From Glaciecola sp047250385 (lineage in GTDB: Bacteria > Pseudomonadota > Gammaproteobacteria > Enterobacterales > Alteromonadaceae), in NCBI RefSeq assembly GCF_047250385.1, contig NZ_JBLBVM010000037.1:10751-74750 (forward strand): 64,000 nucleotides of DNA, read 5' to 3'. The notes beneath the pieces are model-generated. The model was not told the DNA's origin and ran no database searches. It saw only the letters and a list, made by a program, of their open reading frames with translations. Shown here piece after piece: positions 8,784 through 17,815 of this stretch (its first letter is position 1; each line of letters opens with the position of its first letter). The position numbers were made by a program, and so were the translations under genes.

Positions 8784-9703
8784 TTTTCAAGTACTGAAAT
8801 AGGGTCTGAGTATTTTGGTTTACCCTGCATAATAGATATCTCAACACGTCGGTTTCTGCTTCTAGATTCCGGCGTATCATCACCTTCAATAGGTTGCGTT
8901 GCCGCTTTACCCACAATCTTCATTCGACTTTCATCGAATCCGCGAGCTCTTCTTAGTTCTTCAGCAACCGCAACAGCACGTTGTGCTGACAGATCCCAGT
9001 TCGAACGATATAACTCATTGGAAATTTGCACACTATCGCTATGTCCGGTTACTTCTATTTCACCAGGCATTTCAGCCAGTAACTCGCCGATGCTTCGAAT
9101 GACAGGTTTAAATTGTGGTTGTAGAAAGGCTGAACCAGCAGAGAAAGAACCATTTTCTCGTATCCGAATAATGATCTGTTGCCCTAAGTTTTCAACATCT
9201 ACCGCACCATCTTTGATTTCTTTTTGCAGCAAGTCTTCAACTTTTTTCATATTTTTTGCGACTTGTTCTTTACTTGCGGCAGCGGCTGCAGAGGCGGCAG
9301 TTTGATTTGCCGTTTGTGCTGATTGCCCGCCCCTAAAGGTTCCACGTTGTTTTTGTCTACCACCCGCATTGTCTTCTTCACCGTCTTGGAAGTTGAGCAT
9401 AGGCTTGGTGATTTCTGTTGTTATTTGTTGCACAGTTTCGATGGGCGTTGGATCAGGTTTGCCTGGGCGGAATTCCATGGCAATAACACTGGTTCCTTTC
9501 GGAATATCTTTAAGTTCGATTTTATTTTGAACGCCGAAGGCAAATGCCATTGAGCCGGCAATTTGTTTGAACTTCTTAACGTCCATCTCAGAGAAAGAAA
9601 GCAATAGCACGAAGAAGCACATTAAGAGTGACATTAGGTCAGCAAAAGTTCCCATCCACGCAGGCAGACCTTCGGGGGGACATTTAGGGCATTCGTCTTC
9701 CAC
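8780..9703 (-). CDS. pomB: Sodium-driven flagellar stator protein PomB
   Basis: Peptidoglycan-anchored stator subunit that, with PomA, couples sodium flow to flagellar rotation. The single membrane helix contains the ion-binding Asp22 in the tract TFADLMSLLMCFFVLLLSFS, close to Vibrio PomB. A C-terminal OmpA-like domain includes TGHSDSVQISNELYRSNWDLS. A low-complexity Gln/Ala linker lies at about 130-155. The start codon is GTG, fused to the pomA stop (TAGTG), so translation is coupled. Length is 307 aa. Confidence 0.95.
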   Translation of the reverse strand: MEDECPKCPPEGLPAWMGTFADLMSLLMCFFVLLLSFSEMDVKKFKQIAGSMAFAFGVQNKIELKDIPKGTSVIAMEFRPGKPDPTPIETVQQITTEITKPMLNFQDGEEDNAGGRQKQRGTFRGGQSAQTANQTAASAAAAASKEQVAKNMKKVEDLLQKEIKDGAVDVENLGQQIIIRIRENGSFSAGSAFLQPQFKPVIRSIGELLAEMPGEIEVTGHSDSVQISNELYRSNWDLSAQRAVAVAEELRRARGFDESRMKIVGKAATQPIEGDDTPESRSRNRRVEISIMQGKPKYSDPISVLEN

Positions 9704-10464
9704 TATTCTGTTTCCCCAGTTCCTCGCTTACCTTCCGCGATGTAACCTTTCAACACACCTTCAATAACACGCGGGTTTTGACCGTCAGCTATACCCAAAA
9801 TTCCATCGAGTATCAGGCTTTGATTCAGTCTTTCTTCTGCCGCGCGCACGGTTAGTTTAAAGGCAATTGGTAAACAGATAACGTTAGATAAGAAAGCACC
9901 ATACAAAGTCGTTAAAAGAGCAACCGCCATCGCTGGACCAATCGCTTTGGGGTCATCCATGTTTGATAACATCGCAACTAATCCTACAAGCGTACCGATC
10001 ATTCCCATTGCAGGAGCAACATCACCCAAAGATTTAAAAATAACTGAACCTGCGTTGTGTCGTTCTGAGGTGTTGGTAATGTCTTTGCCCATAGTGGTTC
10101 TTACTACTTCCACATCATGGCCATCAACTAGCATGTCGACACCTTTTTGCATGAATGCATTTTCAATGACAGCTTCTTCCAAAGCAAGAAAGCCGCCTTT
10201 ACGAGCAGCATCAGCCATTTCAACGATTTTTTCGATGAGTTCTTCAGGGCTTTGTATTTTGAACATAAAAGCTTTAGCCGCTACTTTCCCTGCACCTAAA
10301 AATTGACCGAGTGGATATTGTGATAACACAACAAAGATAGAGCCGCCAAATACGATAAGAACAGAAGGTACGTTGAAAAACATCCCCAAATCGCCACCTA
10401 AGATCATTGCCATGACGACAAAACCTATGGCACCAATCATACCTATCAGGGTTGCTAAATCCAC
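9703..10464 (-). CDS. pomA: Sodium-driven flagellar stator protein PomA
   Basis: Four-helix stator subunit, 253 aa. The N-terminus GMIGAIGFVVMAMILGGDLGMFFNVPS and the loop and third and fourth helices (GDVAPAMGMIGTLVGLVAML) are typical of PomA/MotA. The start is GTG with AGGAG about 9 nt upstream. It is the first gene of the pomAB pair and lies divergent from xseB, as in other Alteromonadales and Vibrio relatives. No flagellar promoter motif was identified with confidence. Confidence 0.95.
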   Translation of the reverse strand: MDLATLIGMIGAIGFVVMAMILGGDLGMFFNVPSVLIVFGGSIFVVLSQYPLGQFLGAGKVAAKAFMFKIQSPEELIEKIVEMADAARKGGFLALEEAVIENAFMQKGVDMLVDGHDVEVVRTTMGKDITNTSERHNAGSVIFKSLGDVAPAMGMIGTLVGLVAMLSNMDDPKAIGPAMAVALLTTLYGAFLSNVICLPIAFKLTVRAAEERLNQSLILDGILGIADGQNPRVIEGVLKGYIAEGKRGTGETE

Positions 10465-10718
10465 GTTTCGCTCCTATTAATGATGCATCTAAGAAAATTG
10501 AAATAAGTCATTGTGCACAGTTTACCGATTACTTTTTTATTCACAGTATTACTTTCAATACCTCTGTATTTTGGAATAACAACAGCCTGCAAAAGTGTTA
10601 ACGGCATAAATAGCAAAAGCTTTATAAACAAAGGAATATTTTTCTTGATATTGCGGCAAATCAATTGACCTTGAATCGCCCCTCAGTTAAGGTTCTGACC
10701 AAGCATTTATAAAGAAAA

Positions 10719-10961
10719 ATGAAGTTAATGACAGAACAAAAAACATCCTTCGAGTCAGCTATGCAAGAGCTGGAAGAAATCGTAGTAGAAATGGAAAAAG
10801 GTGACATTCCCTTGGAAGAGTCATTAAAGAAATTTGAACGTGGTATTCAGTTGGCACGTCAAAGTCAGGCTCAGTTAAAAGCAGCTGAGCAGAAAGTGCA
10901 AATCTTGATGCAGTCAAATGGTGAAGAGACACTAAGCGACTTCGATAGTGACGAGCTGTAG
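10719..10961 (+). CDS. xseB: Exodeoxyribonuclease VII small subunit
   Basis: An 80-aa coiled protein with the family signature SFESAMQELEEIVVEMEKGDIPLEESLKKFERG. It partners XseA (not in this window) in single-strand exonuclease VII. ATG 10719 and ATG 10728 are both possible starts, and neither has a strong ribosome site. It is the first gene of xseB-ispA-dxs, an order conserved across gammaproteobacteria. Confidence 0.94.
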   Translation: MKLMTEQKTSFESAMQELEEIVVEMEKGDIPLEESLKKFERGIQLARQSQAQLKAAEQKVQILMQSNGEETLSDFDSDEL

Positions 10962-10966
10962 ACCTC

Positions 10967-11869
10967 ATGTCATCCGAAATGTCATTTTCCAGTATCCAGC
11001 AAAACGTACAAGCCCGCATTGATCAAAAGCTAACACAGTTTATAGAGCAGCAAACACAAACTGCTAATGAATTAGTCGCAGCAATGAAGTATAGCGCTGT
11101 CGGCGGTGGCAAACGAATGCGCCCACTGCTGCTTTCAATTGTGGGTGAAATGCTCGGCGCAGATCAAGATGATCTCGATGTTGCAAGCATGGCAATTGAA
11201 TGTATTCATGCCTATTCCTTAATACATGATGACTTACCGGCCATGGATGACGATGCGTTGCGCCGAGGAAAGCCAACAAACCATATTCAATATGGTGAAG
11301 CGACAGCAATTCTAGCTGGAGATGCACTGCAAACTTTAGCATTTGAAATCGTACTAAATCATCCATTGTCAGCACCGAATGATGCCAAACGAATAGATTT
11401 AGCACGAGTGATAGCAAAGGCTTCTGGGGTCAATGGCATGTGTGCAGGACAGAGCATTGATTTGATAGCAACAGGAAATGATATTTCATTGGAACAACTC
11501 ACCCAGCTTCACCAATTAAAAACGGGTGCATTGTTAAGTGCTTGCGTCTCACTCGGTTCGATTCTCGCACCACGCATTACGGATGAAGAAACCGAGTTGT
11601 TGCAACGCTATGCAAAAAAGGTAGGCCTAGCGTTTCAAGTTCAAGATGACATTTTAGACGTCATATCTGACAGTGAAACTTTAGGAAAGCCGCAAGGCTC
11701 TGACTTTGAGTTAAACAAAAACACGTTTGTGTCGCATTTAGGCTTGGAAGGTTCGCAGAGCTTTTTACAAAAGCTACATCATGAAGCACTTCAAGCGATT
11801 AGCTCTTTGCCATACGATACGGAACAATTAAAGGCGTTTACGGATTATTTAGTTTCAAGAAAGTATTAG
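10967..11869 (+). CDS. ispA: Farnesyl diphosphate synthase
   Basis: Condenses IPP with DMAPP and GPP to make farnesyl diphosphate. Both aspartate-rich motifs are present: DDLPAMDDD at about 88-96 and DDILD at about 226-230. The chain-binding GGGKRMRP lies near residues 47-54. Length is 300 aa. It starts 5 nt after the xseB stop, and a second in-frame ATG is 12 nt further in. It supplies isoprenoid chains in the same operon as dxs, the pathway's first enzyme. Confidence 0.95.
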   Translation: MSSEMSFSSIQQNVQARIDQKLTQFIEQQTQTANELVAAMKYSAVGGGKRMRPLLLSIVGEMLGADQDDLDVASMAIECIHAYSLIHDDLPAMDDDALRRGKPTNHIQYGEATAILAGDALQTLAFEIVLNHPLSAPNDAKRIDLARVIAKASGVNGMCAGQSIDLIATGNDISLEQLTQLHQLKTGALLSACVSLGSILAPRITDEETELLQRYAKKVGLAFQVQDDILDVISDSETLGKPQGSDFELNKNTFVSHLGLEGSQSFLQKLHHEALQAISSLPYDTEQLKAFTDYLVSRKY

Positions 11870-11900
11870 CTTTAGTCACTTAGCTCTGCGCACTCAGTTT

Positions 11901-11933
11901 TAGATTCTCAGCTTTAGAGTCTCAGCTATAGAC
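11901..11933. repeat. 14-bp tandem duplication in ispA-dxs spacer
   Basis: Units TAGATTCTCAGCTT (11901-11914) and TAGAGTCTCAGCTA (11915-11928) differ at two positions, and a third unit begins with TAGAC. The spacer (11870-12125) also holds a TATAAT box at 12078-12083, a possible -10 for dxs with a weak -35. Confidence 0.7.
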
Positions 11934-12125
11934 TTTTGCCTTATTAGCGGTGTTTTAGGCACATGGCACAAGACTCGTTGCATGAAACGCTTTGCATTTT
12001 AAAAATTATTACAAAATGCACGCCAAAGTAAACGGATTACGAATAGAAAAGACACCTTAGATACTCATCAATAATGCTATAATCACATGAGTACGCGGTA
12101 TCAATGACAGAAGATTAAAAACACA

Positions 12126-13985
12126 ATGACGTTAAACCTAGCTGATTATCCAAATTTAGCGAAAGCAAACACACCAGTAGAGTTACGTGCTCAACCAAAA
12201 GAAGCACTAACTAAAATTGCAAATGAACTGCGTCGCTATCTGCTTGATAGTGTTAGCTTAAGTAGCGGCCATTTTGCCTCAGGCCTCGGTACCGTTGAGC
12301 TAACCGTTGCTTTGCATTATGTATACAATACACCATTCGATCGCGTCGTTTGGGATGTGGGTCATCAAGCTTACCCTCATAAGATATTGACAGGCCGCCG
12401 TGATCGTATGACTACGATCCGCCAAAAAGGTGGGCTTCACCCTTTCCCGTGGCCACCTGAAAGCGAATACGACACCTTTGCCGTTGGTCACTCATCAACT
12501 TCAATTAGTGCGGCGCTAGGTATGGCGATTGCTGCTGAACAAGAAGATAAAGGGCGCAAAGTTGTTGCTGTGATTGGCGACGGTGCGATGACTGCAGGTA
12601 TGGCGTTTGAAGCCTTGAATCACGCTGGTGATATCGCTAAAGACATGGTAGTTATCTTGAACGACAATGAGATGTCGATTTCGGAAAACGTAGGAGCGTT
12701 GAACAGTCATCTTGCTCGCCTTTTGACAGGAAATTTATTTAACAGCATTCGTGATGGTGGCAAAAAGTTATTAAGTTCAGTACCACCTATAAAAGATTTC
12801 GCGAGCAGAGCAGAAGAACACATTAAAGGCATGGTAGTTCCGGGTACTATCTTTGAGGAGCTCGGTTTTAACTATTTTGGTCCCATCGATGGACATGATG
12901 TTCACGCGGTAGTCGATACACTTGCAAATATGCGCAAAATGTCAGGGCCAAAAATTCTGCATGTCGTAACCAAGAAAGGAAAAGGTTACGAACAAGCTGA
13001 ACAAGATCCTATCAAATGGCATGCTGTTCCTAAATTTAATCATTTGGAAGAACGATTGCCAAAGTCTGCTCCAAGTTCACCCAATTTCTCTGCGATTTTT
13101 GGTACTTGGCTTTGCGATATGGCACAGCTTGATCCTGATTTAATGGCTATCACACCGGCGATGCGTGAAGGCTCTGGCATGGTTGAGTTTTCACAGCGCT
13201 TTCCTGAGCAATACTTTGATGTTGCCATCGCCGAGCAGCATTCAGTTACTCTGGCTGCAGGTATGGCACGTGAGGGAAAAAATGCGATAGTAGCTATATA
13301 CTCTACTTTTCTTCAACGCGCATATGATCAGCTAATTCATGATGTTGCCATCCAAGACTTACCTGTATTATTTGCTATTGATCGGGCGGGTTTAGTCGGA
13401 GCCGATGGCCCAACACACCAAGGCGCGTTTGATATTAGTTTTCTGCGCTGTATTCCAAATATGATAATCATGACGCCATCTGATGAAGTAGAATGCCGAA
13501 ACATGCTTTATACTGGCCATAAAGCGAATAAACCTGCAGCCGTAAGATATCCAAGAGGCAAAGGTTCTGGTATTGATGCTACTGGCGAAATGCAGCTGAT
13601 AGAAATAGGTAAAGCCCTTACTGTCAAAACTGGCGAAAGGGTGGCAATTCTCAACTTTGGTACATTGATGCCTTACGCTGTAGAAGCCGCTGAGAAGTTG
13701 AATGCGACATTAATTGATATGCGATTTGTTAAACCGCTCGATGAAGACGCCTTAGTTAAAACCGCAAAATCTCATGACTTATTGGTCACACTAGAAGATG
13801 GCGCAATTGCTGGCGGTGCCGGCAGTGGTGTTGCAGAAGCTTTATTCAGAAACAAACTCACGCCGAATTTAGTACAACTAGGTTTACCTGACGAATTCAT
13901 TATGCAAGGTACTCAGCAAGAAATGTATGCAGAGCTTGGGCTTGATACCGATGGAATCATCAAAGCTGTTGAAGCAAATAGTTAG
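12126..13985 (+). CDS. dxs: 1-deoxy-D-xylulose-5-phosphate synthase
   Basis: First enzyme of the MEP isoprenoid pathway: pyruvate plus glyceraldehyde 3-phosphate gives DXP, using thiamine diphosphate. The TPP/Mg motif GDGAMTAGMAFEALNHAG starts at residue 151 and is completed by NDNEMSIS. GHSSTSISAALG, DRAGLVGADGPTHQG (pyrimidine domain) and the C-terminal transketolase domain are intact. Length is 619 aa. It needs TPP, whose synthesis gene thiL lies nearby on the opposite strand. Confidence 0.97.
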   Translation: MTLNLADYPNLAKANTPVELRAQPKEALTKIANELRRYLLDSVSLSSGHFASGLGTVELTVALHYVYNTPFDRVVWDVGHQAYPHKILTGRRDRMTTIRQKGGLHPFPWPPESEYDTFAVGHSSTSISAALGMAIAAEQEDKGRKVVAVIGDGAMTAGMAFEALNHAGDIAKDMVVILNDNEMSISENVGALNSHLARLLTGNLFNSIRDGGKKLLSSVPPIKDFASRAEEHIKGMVVPGTIFEELGFNYFGPIDGHDVHAVVDTLANMRKMSGPKILHVVTKKGKGYEQAEQDPIKWHAVPKFNHLEERLPKSAPSSPNFSAIFGTWLCDMAQLDPDLMAITPAMREGSGMVEFSQRFPEQYFDVAIAEQHSVTLAAGMAREGKNAIVAIYSTFLQRAYDQLIHDVAIQDLPVLFAIDRAGLVGADGPTHQGAFDISFLRCIPNMIIMTPSDEVECRNMLYTGHKANKPAAVRYPRGKGSGIDATGEMQLIEIGKALTVKTGERVAILNFGTLMPYAVEAAEKLNATLIDMRFVKPLDEDALVKTAKSHDLLVTLEDGAIAGGAGSGVAEALFRNKLTPNLVQLGLPDEFIMQGTQQEMYAELGLDTDGIIKAVEANS

Positions 13986-14032
13986 TACGCTATTAATACT
14001 TTGAGCTGCGTAATCTAATTGAAGAGAAGGAA

Positions 14033-14060
14033 TTTGCGACACAAGCGTGTCGCAGATTTG
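14033..14060. terminator. Terminator-like hairpin between dxs and pgpA
   Basis: An 8-bp perfect stem TGCGACAC (14035-14042) / GTGTCGCA (14047-14054) has loop AAGC, with short AT-rich flanks on both sides. It lies between convergent genes, so it could serve both. The T-tract is short, so the call is moderate. Confidence 0.6.
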
Positions 14061-14122
14061 TAAATACGAATTTAGTAAAGAATGAAGTATTGAGTATTAA
14101 TGAGTAGTAAGGTCAGAACGAA

Positions 14123-14629
14123 CTACAATGGACTGATTTCAAAGATAGCAGGCAATAGATGAAATAGTCCATGCAAACAAGCACACGCCATCACGCCAGC
14201 GACAATATCATCAATCATAATGCCAAACCCACCATGCACGCGTTTATCAAACACACGTATTGGCCAAGGTTTCAGGATATCAAAAAAGCGGAAAAGCAAA
14301 AACCCTAGTAGTAAAGACAAAGGATTAATAGGGATTGCAATAAACGTTACCATCATACCAGCAACTTCATCCCATACGATCGAGCCATGATCATGCATTT
14401 TCATGTCCCTTGCGGTTCTGCCGCAAAGGTAAATACCAATGAAAAAACTAAACAACGTGATCGCAATGAAGAGTTTAAAGGATAGAAAACTCATAGCATA
14501 AATGATGGGGACTGCAGCTAATGAGCCAAACGTGCCGGGCATTAATGGAACTAAACCAGAGCCAAAACCCAAGGCCAAAAAGTGGATTGGATTTTTCATA
14601 CTAACTCTTTGGCGCAGAACTTTATCCAT
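14123..14629 (-). CDS. pgpA: Phosphatidylglycerophosphatase A
   Basis: Membrane phosphatase making phosphatidylglycerol. It has the family motifs GFGSGLVPLMPGTFGSLAA, HDHGSIVWDEVAGM and VHGGFGIMIDDIVAGV with conserved acidic residues, and four hydrophobic segments. Length is 168 aa. The start is an ATG overlapping the thiL stop (TAATG). An internal Met at residue 11 is an alternative. It is the last gene of the nrdR-rib-nusB-thiL-pgpA run. Confidence 0.93.
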   Translation of the reverse strand: MDKVLRQRVSMKNPIHFLALGFGSGLVPLMPGTFGSLAAVPIIYAMSFLSFKLFIAITLFSFFIGIYLCGRTARDMKMHDHGSIVWDEVAGMMVTFIAIPINPLSLLLGFLLFRFFDILKPWPIRVFDKRVHGGFGIMIDDIVAGVMACACLHGLFHLLPAIFEISPL

Positions 14630-15603
14630 TAAGAAAAATGCTCGAAACCGTGAAGCCTAGATTCAAACTCGAAAGGTTTTTCGTCAAGACGAAGATCAAG
14701 CTTCCCTTTCGCTCCGGTAATTTGCCCAATACAGGTAACTGGAATATTGTAACTAGCTAGTGAGGTTTCGATATGAACTCTTTGTTCTTCAGGCACCGTA
14801 AAGAGCAATTCGTAATCATCACCCGCCGTAGCTGCATAAGTGACAGCATCAACGACATCTTCAATACTTTCACCAAGAGCTTCTGAAATAGGTAATTTAT
14901 CAAGCTGAACTAGGGCACCAACGTCAGAGCGGGAGATCACATGCTCTAAGTCCTTTAGTAAACCATCAGATATGTCTATGCATGAGCTTGCAATTCTGCG
15001 AAGGGTCGTACCCGCCAAAACTCTTGGTGTTGGAAACCAATGCCTATTTTTTAAATAAGCTGCATGTTCAGGATTAGTGATTTTCACTTTGTTTCTAAGT
15101 AAATCAAGTCCAAGCCCTGCATCACCTAAACATCCAGTCACTAAAATCCAATCGCCCGCTTGGGCGCCGCTGCGAGTTATTTGATTATCGTCCGGAATGA
15201 AACCTTGGGCCGTGACAGTAATACTGAGAGGTCCTTGAACCGTATCACCACCGATCAATTGGAAAGAGAAATAATGGCTGAGGCTATGAATTTTTTCTGA
15301 GAAGGCTTTGACCCAACCTTCATCAATGCTAGGTAAAGATAATGATAGGCTAATCCATGCCGGTTCAGCACCCATCGCCGATAAGTCACTTAAATTTACA
15401 GCGATTGCTTTGTGGGCAATCGCTTCAGGCGCTGTTTCTGCCAAGAAATGAACGCCCTCAATAAGTGTGTCTGTGGTTGTAACAACACATTGTCCGACAG
15501 GTACTTTTGTGACTGCTGCATCGTCGCCAATGCCCAGCAGCACATCTTTACGCACATAACCACCTTTCGCAAAGTAGTTACCAATTAAATCAAACTCTTT
15601 CAC
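14629..15603 (-). CDS. thiL: Thiamine-monophosphate kinase
   Basis: ATP-dependent enzyme of the PurM/ThiL fold that converts thiamine phosphate to the active cofactor TPP. Key segments are GIGDDAAVT near residues 24-32, TTDTLIEGVHF, and the glycine-rich GGDTVQG and DISDGLLKDL. Length is 324 aa. The start codon is GTG, 4 nt after the nusB stop. Its grouping with nusB and the riboflavin genes is typical for gammaproteobacteria. Confidence 0.94.
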   Translation of the reverse strand: MKEFDLIGNYFAKGGYVRKDVLLGIGDDAAVTKVPVGQCVVTTTDTLIEGVHFLAETAPEAIAHKAIAVNLSDLSAMGAEPAWISLSLSLPSIDEGWVKAFSEKIHSLSHYFSFQLIGGDTVQGPLSITVTAQGFIPDDNQITRSGAQAGDWILVTGCLGDAGLGLDLLRNKVKITNPEHAAYLKNRHWFPTPRVLAGTTLRRIASSCIDISDGLLKDLEHVISRSDVGALVQLDKLPISEALGESIEDVVDAVTYAATAGDDYELLFTVPEEQRVHIETSLASYNIPVTCIGQITGAKGKLDLRLDEKPFEFESRLHGFEHFS

Positions 15604-15607
15604 TGAA

Positions 15608-16030
15608 TTAGCTTCTTTCGTCTTTTCGGAGTGTTTTAACAGCTTTATCTAATACGCCGTTGATGAACTTATGACTCTCTTCAGCGCCAAAAGTTTTTGC
15701 TAATTCAATTGATTCATTAATAACCACCTTAAAAGGTGTATCAAATCGTTCAAGCAACTCAAGGGTTGCTAAGCGTAAAATTGCTTTTTCAACAGGATCA
15801 AGCTCTTCAGGTAAGCGTCCAAGATAAGGCTTGATAGCCTTGTCTAGTTCTTCTGTTCTCTCTGCGACTCCGCGCAAAAGTGCTTGAAAGTATTCCATAT
15901 CTACTTTTTGCATATTATTGGTAGTAGCAATACTTAGCTCAATCTGTTCTATCTGGTTGCCACTCATTTGCCAACCGTATAGACCTTGAACTGCTAGCTC
16001 TCTAGCTTTGCGTCGCGCGGCAGGTTTCAC
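15608..16030 (-). CDS. nusB: Transcription antitermination factor NusB
   Basis: RNA-binding all-helical protein that with NusE (S10) forms the rRNA antitermination complex. It starts with the typical PAARRKARELAVQGLYGWQMS and ends with GAEESHKFINGVLDKAVK. Length is 140 aa. The start codon is GTG and follows directly on the ribH stop (TAAGTG), suggesting re-initiation. Confidence 0.95.
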   Translation of the reverse strand: MKPAARRKARELAVQGLYGWQMSGNQIEQIELSIATTNNMQKVDMEYFQALLRGVAERTEELDKAIKPYLGRLPEELDPVEKAILRLATLELLERFDTPFKVVINESIELAKTFGAEESHKFINGVLDKAVKTLRKDERS

Positions 16031-16507
16031 TTAGTTAGCCTCTTCAATAGCGCTAATAACGTTAACCATTTCAAGTGCGCTTAACGCTGCTTCTGAACCT
16101 TTGTTTCCGGCTTTTGTGCCTGAACGCTCTATTGCCTGCTCGATGCTGTCGGTAGTGATAACACCAAATGCCACTGGAATACCGGCTTCTAGCGAAACTT
16201 GAGCCAAACCTTTGTTGCATTCACCAGCAACAAAATCAAAATGCGGAGTACCGCCACGTATTACGGCACCTAGTGCAATAATGGCATCATATTTATTTTT
16301 TTCTGCGAGTTTTTTAGCGACGATAGGTAATTCGTAAGCGCCTGGTACACGGACTACAGTCACGTCATCAGTGTTAACTTCACCATGGCGGTCAAGCGTA
16401 TCTAATGCACCATCCAACAAACTTTCAACTACAAAACTGTTAAAGCGTGCTACAACGATGGCGAATTTTTTGCCTGTTGCGCGAATATTACCTTCAATTT
16501 CTATCAT
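16031..16507 (-). CDS. ribH: 6,7-dimethyl-8-ribityllumazine synthase
   Basis: Penultimate riboflavin enzyme, forming icosahedral or pentameric shells. ATG 16507 was chosen: GGAG lies just upstream, and MIEIEGNI gives 158 aa, like other RibH. The open frame runs 13 codons further. Motifs include VARFNSFV, VPGAYELP, GAVIRGGTPHFD and the C-terminal RSGTKAGNKGSEAALSALEM. It lies in the rib operon between ribBA and nusB. Confidence 0.95.
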   Translation of the reverse strand: MIEIEGNIRATGKKFAIVVARFNSFVVESLLDGALDTLDRHGEVNTDDVTVVRVPGAYELPIVAKKLAEKNKYDAIIALGAVIRGGTPHFDFVAGECNKGLAQVSLEAGIPVAFGVITTDSIEQAIERSGTKAGNKGSEAALSALEMVNVISAIEEAN

Positions 16508-16575
16508 TTTTGCTCTCCAAAAAAATCGGCGCGAAGTATACCACAAGTCACGCGAATATTAATTACTAAAAGGGT

Positions 16576-17682
16576 TTATTTTTCTTCGTAAATGTATTCG
16601 ACCACTTCAAGACCGAAACCTGACAGTGCGGAGTATTTGACTGGCTTACTCAATAAGCGCATCTTTTTAATCCCTAAGCTGGCTAGAATTTGGCTGCCCA
16701 CGCCTACTGTGCGTGAAGAGCCATGCCAAGCTTTTCCTTCTGCTACTTCGCCACTATCTTCCGCTTCAAACTGTTTAACTTGTGAAATAATGTCTTCTTT
16801 TTTACCAAGGAGAACGAGCACGCCACCTTCATCGTTGATACGTTGCATAGATTCCGACAATGGCATTGAGCGGCTCACGGCTCGCGTTGAACCTAGTAAG
16901 TCACTTAGGGTGTTGCTCAAATGTACTCTCACTAAGGTGGGTTGATCTTCAACAATATCCCCTTTCTTGAGTGCAAAATGAACTTGCTCATCGATCACAT
17001 CTTTAAATGTAATCAGCTCAAAATCACCAAAGGCCGTTGGTAGCTTGCAGGTCGCTACTTGCTCGATGGTTGTCTCATTTAAGTTTCTATACTCGATGAG
17101 GTCGGCGATTGTACCTATTTTCAAATCATGCTTTTTAGCAAACACTTCAAGCTCAGGTCTTCTTGCCATCGTGCCATCATCATTTAAAATTTCGACGATA
17201 ACTGAAGCGGGCTCACAGCCTGCCAGCCTTGCTAGGTCTACACCGGCTTCAGTGTGACCAGCTCTGTTTAGAACACCGCCCTCTTTCGCAATAAGTGGGA
17301 AGATATGACCTGGTTGAACAATATCCTTAGCGCTTGCTGTTGGACTTGCTGCTGCTAGCACAGTTCGAGCTCTGTCCGAGGCTGATATACCCGTAGTTAC
17401 ACCTTCAGCTGCTTCGATAGAAACGGTGAAATTGGTAGAGAACTGCGCATTATTGTTATCTACCATCAAAGGTAGCTTCAAACGTTGGCATCGCTCTGCA
17501 GTCATTGGCAAACAAACGAGACCACGTGCATGAGTAACCATGAAATTAATAGCTTCAGGCGTTACATGTTCCGCAGCCATGATGAGATCACCTTCATTCT
17601 CACGGTCTTCATCATCCATCAAAATGACCATCTTGCCCATTTTGATGTCTTCAATAATTTCCTGTGTTGTGTTTAACGCCAT
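16576..17682 (-). CDS. ribBA: DHBP synthase with degenerate GTP-cyclohydrolase-II-like domain
   Basis: Residues 1-205 are 3,4-dihydroxy-2-butanone 4-phosphate synthase, with acidic metal motif DDEDRENEGDL at 23-33. The C-terminal part (about 206-368) resembles GTP cyclohydrolase II. However, the three-Cys zinc site (SECLTGD / RCDCG region) is absent, where VRVHLSNTLSDLLG is seen. It therefore probably supplies only the RibB activity, and a separate RibA must exist elsewhere. No FMN riboswitch was seen in the 133-nt upstream spacer. Confidence 0.92.
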   Translation of the reverse strand: MALNTTQEIIEDIKMGKMVILMDDEDRENEGDLIMAAEHVTPEAINFMVTHARGLVCLPMTAERCQRLKLPLMVDNNNAQFSTNFTVSIEAAEGVTTGISASDRARTVLAAASPTASAKDIVQPGHIFPLIAKEGGVLNRAGHTEAGVDLARLAGCEPASVIVEILNDDGTMARRPELEVFAKKHDLKIGTIADLIEYRNLNETTIEQVATCKLPTAFGDFELITFKDVIDEQVHFALKKGDIVEDQPTLVRVHLSNTLSDLLGSTRAVSRSMPLSESMQRINDEGGVLVLLGKKEDIISQVKQFEAEDSGEVAEGKAWHGSSRTVGVGSQILASLGIKKMRLLSKPVKYSALSGFGLEVVEYIYEEK

Positions 17683-17710
17683 TACTGTTCTCTTAATATG
17701 TTGTATAAAG

Positions 17711-17751
17711 TCTGTTGTAAAAAATCTGTTTTAAAAATCTGTTGTGAAAAG
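17711..17751. repeat. 13-14-bp imperfect tandem repeat, 3 units
   Basis: Three units beginning TCTGTTGTAAAA or TCTGTTTTAAAA lie at 17711-17724, 17725-17737 and 17738-17751, between ribBA and ribE. No known function. Period and style match the duplications at 11901 and 18508. Confidence 0.7.
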
Positions 17752-17815
17752 CCTGATTTAACGCTGATGACACTGCGTTAGCTCTTGTGGCTTATGCCTT
17801 CAATCGATAATAAAT

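Noticed and set aside
9018..9305. 95-aa frame antisense to pomB
   Set aside because: Overlaps the highly conserved pomB and has no recognisable protein features.
17683..17815. Searched the ribBA leader for an FMN riboswitch
   Set aside because: None of the conserved RFN blocks was seen; only short tandem repeats are present.
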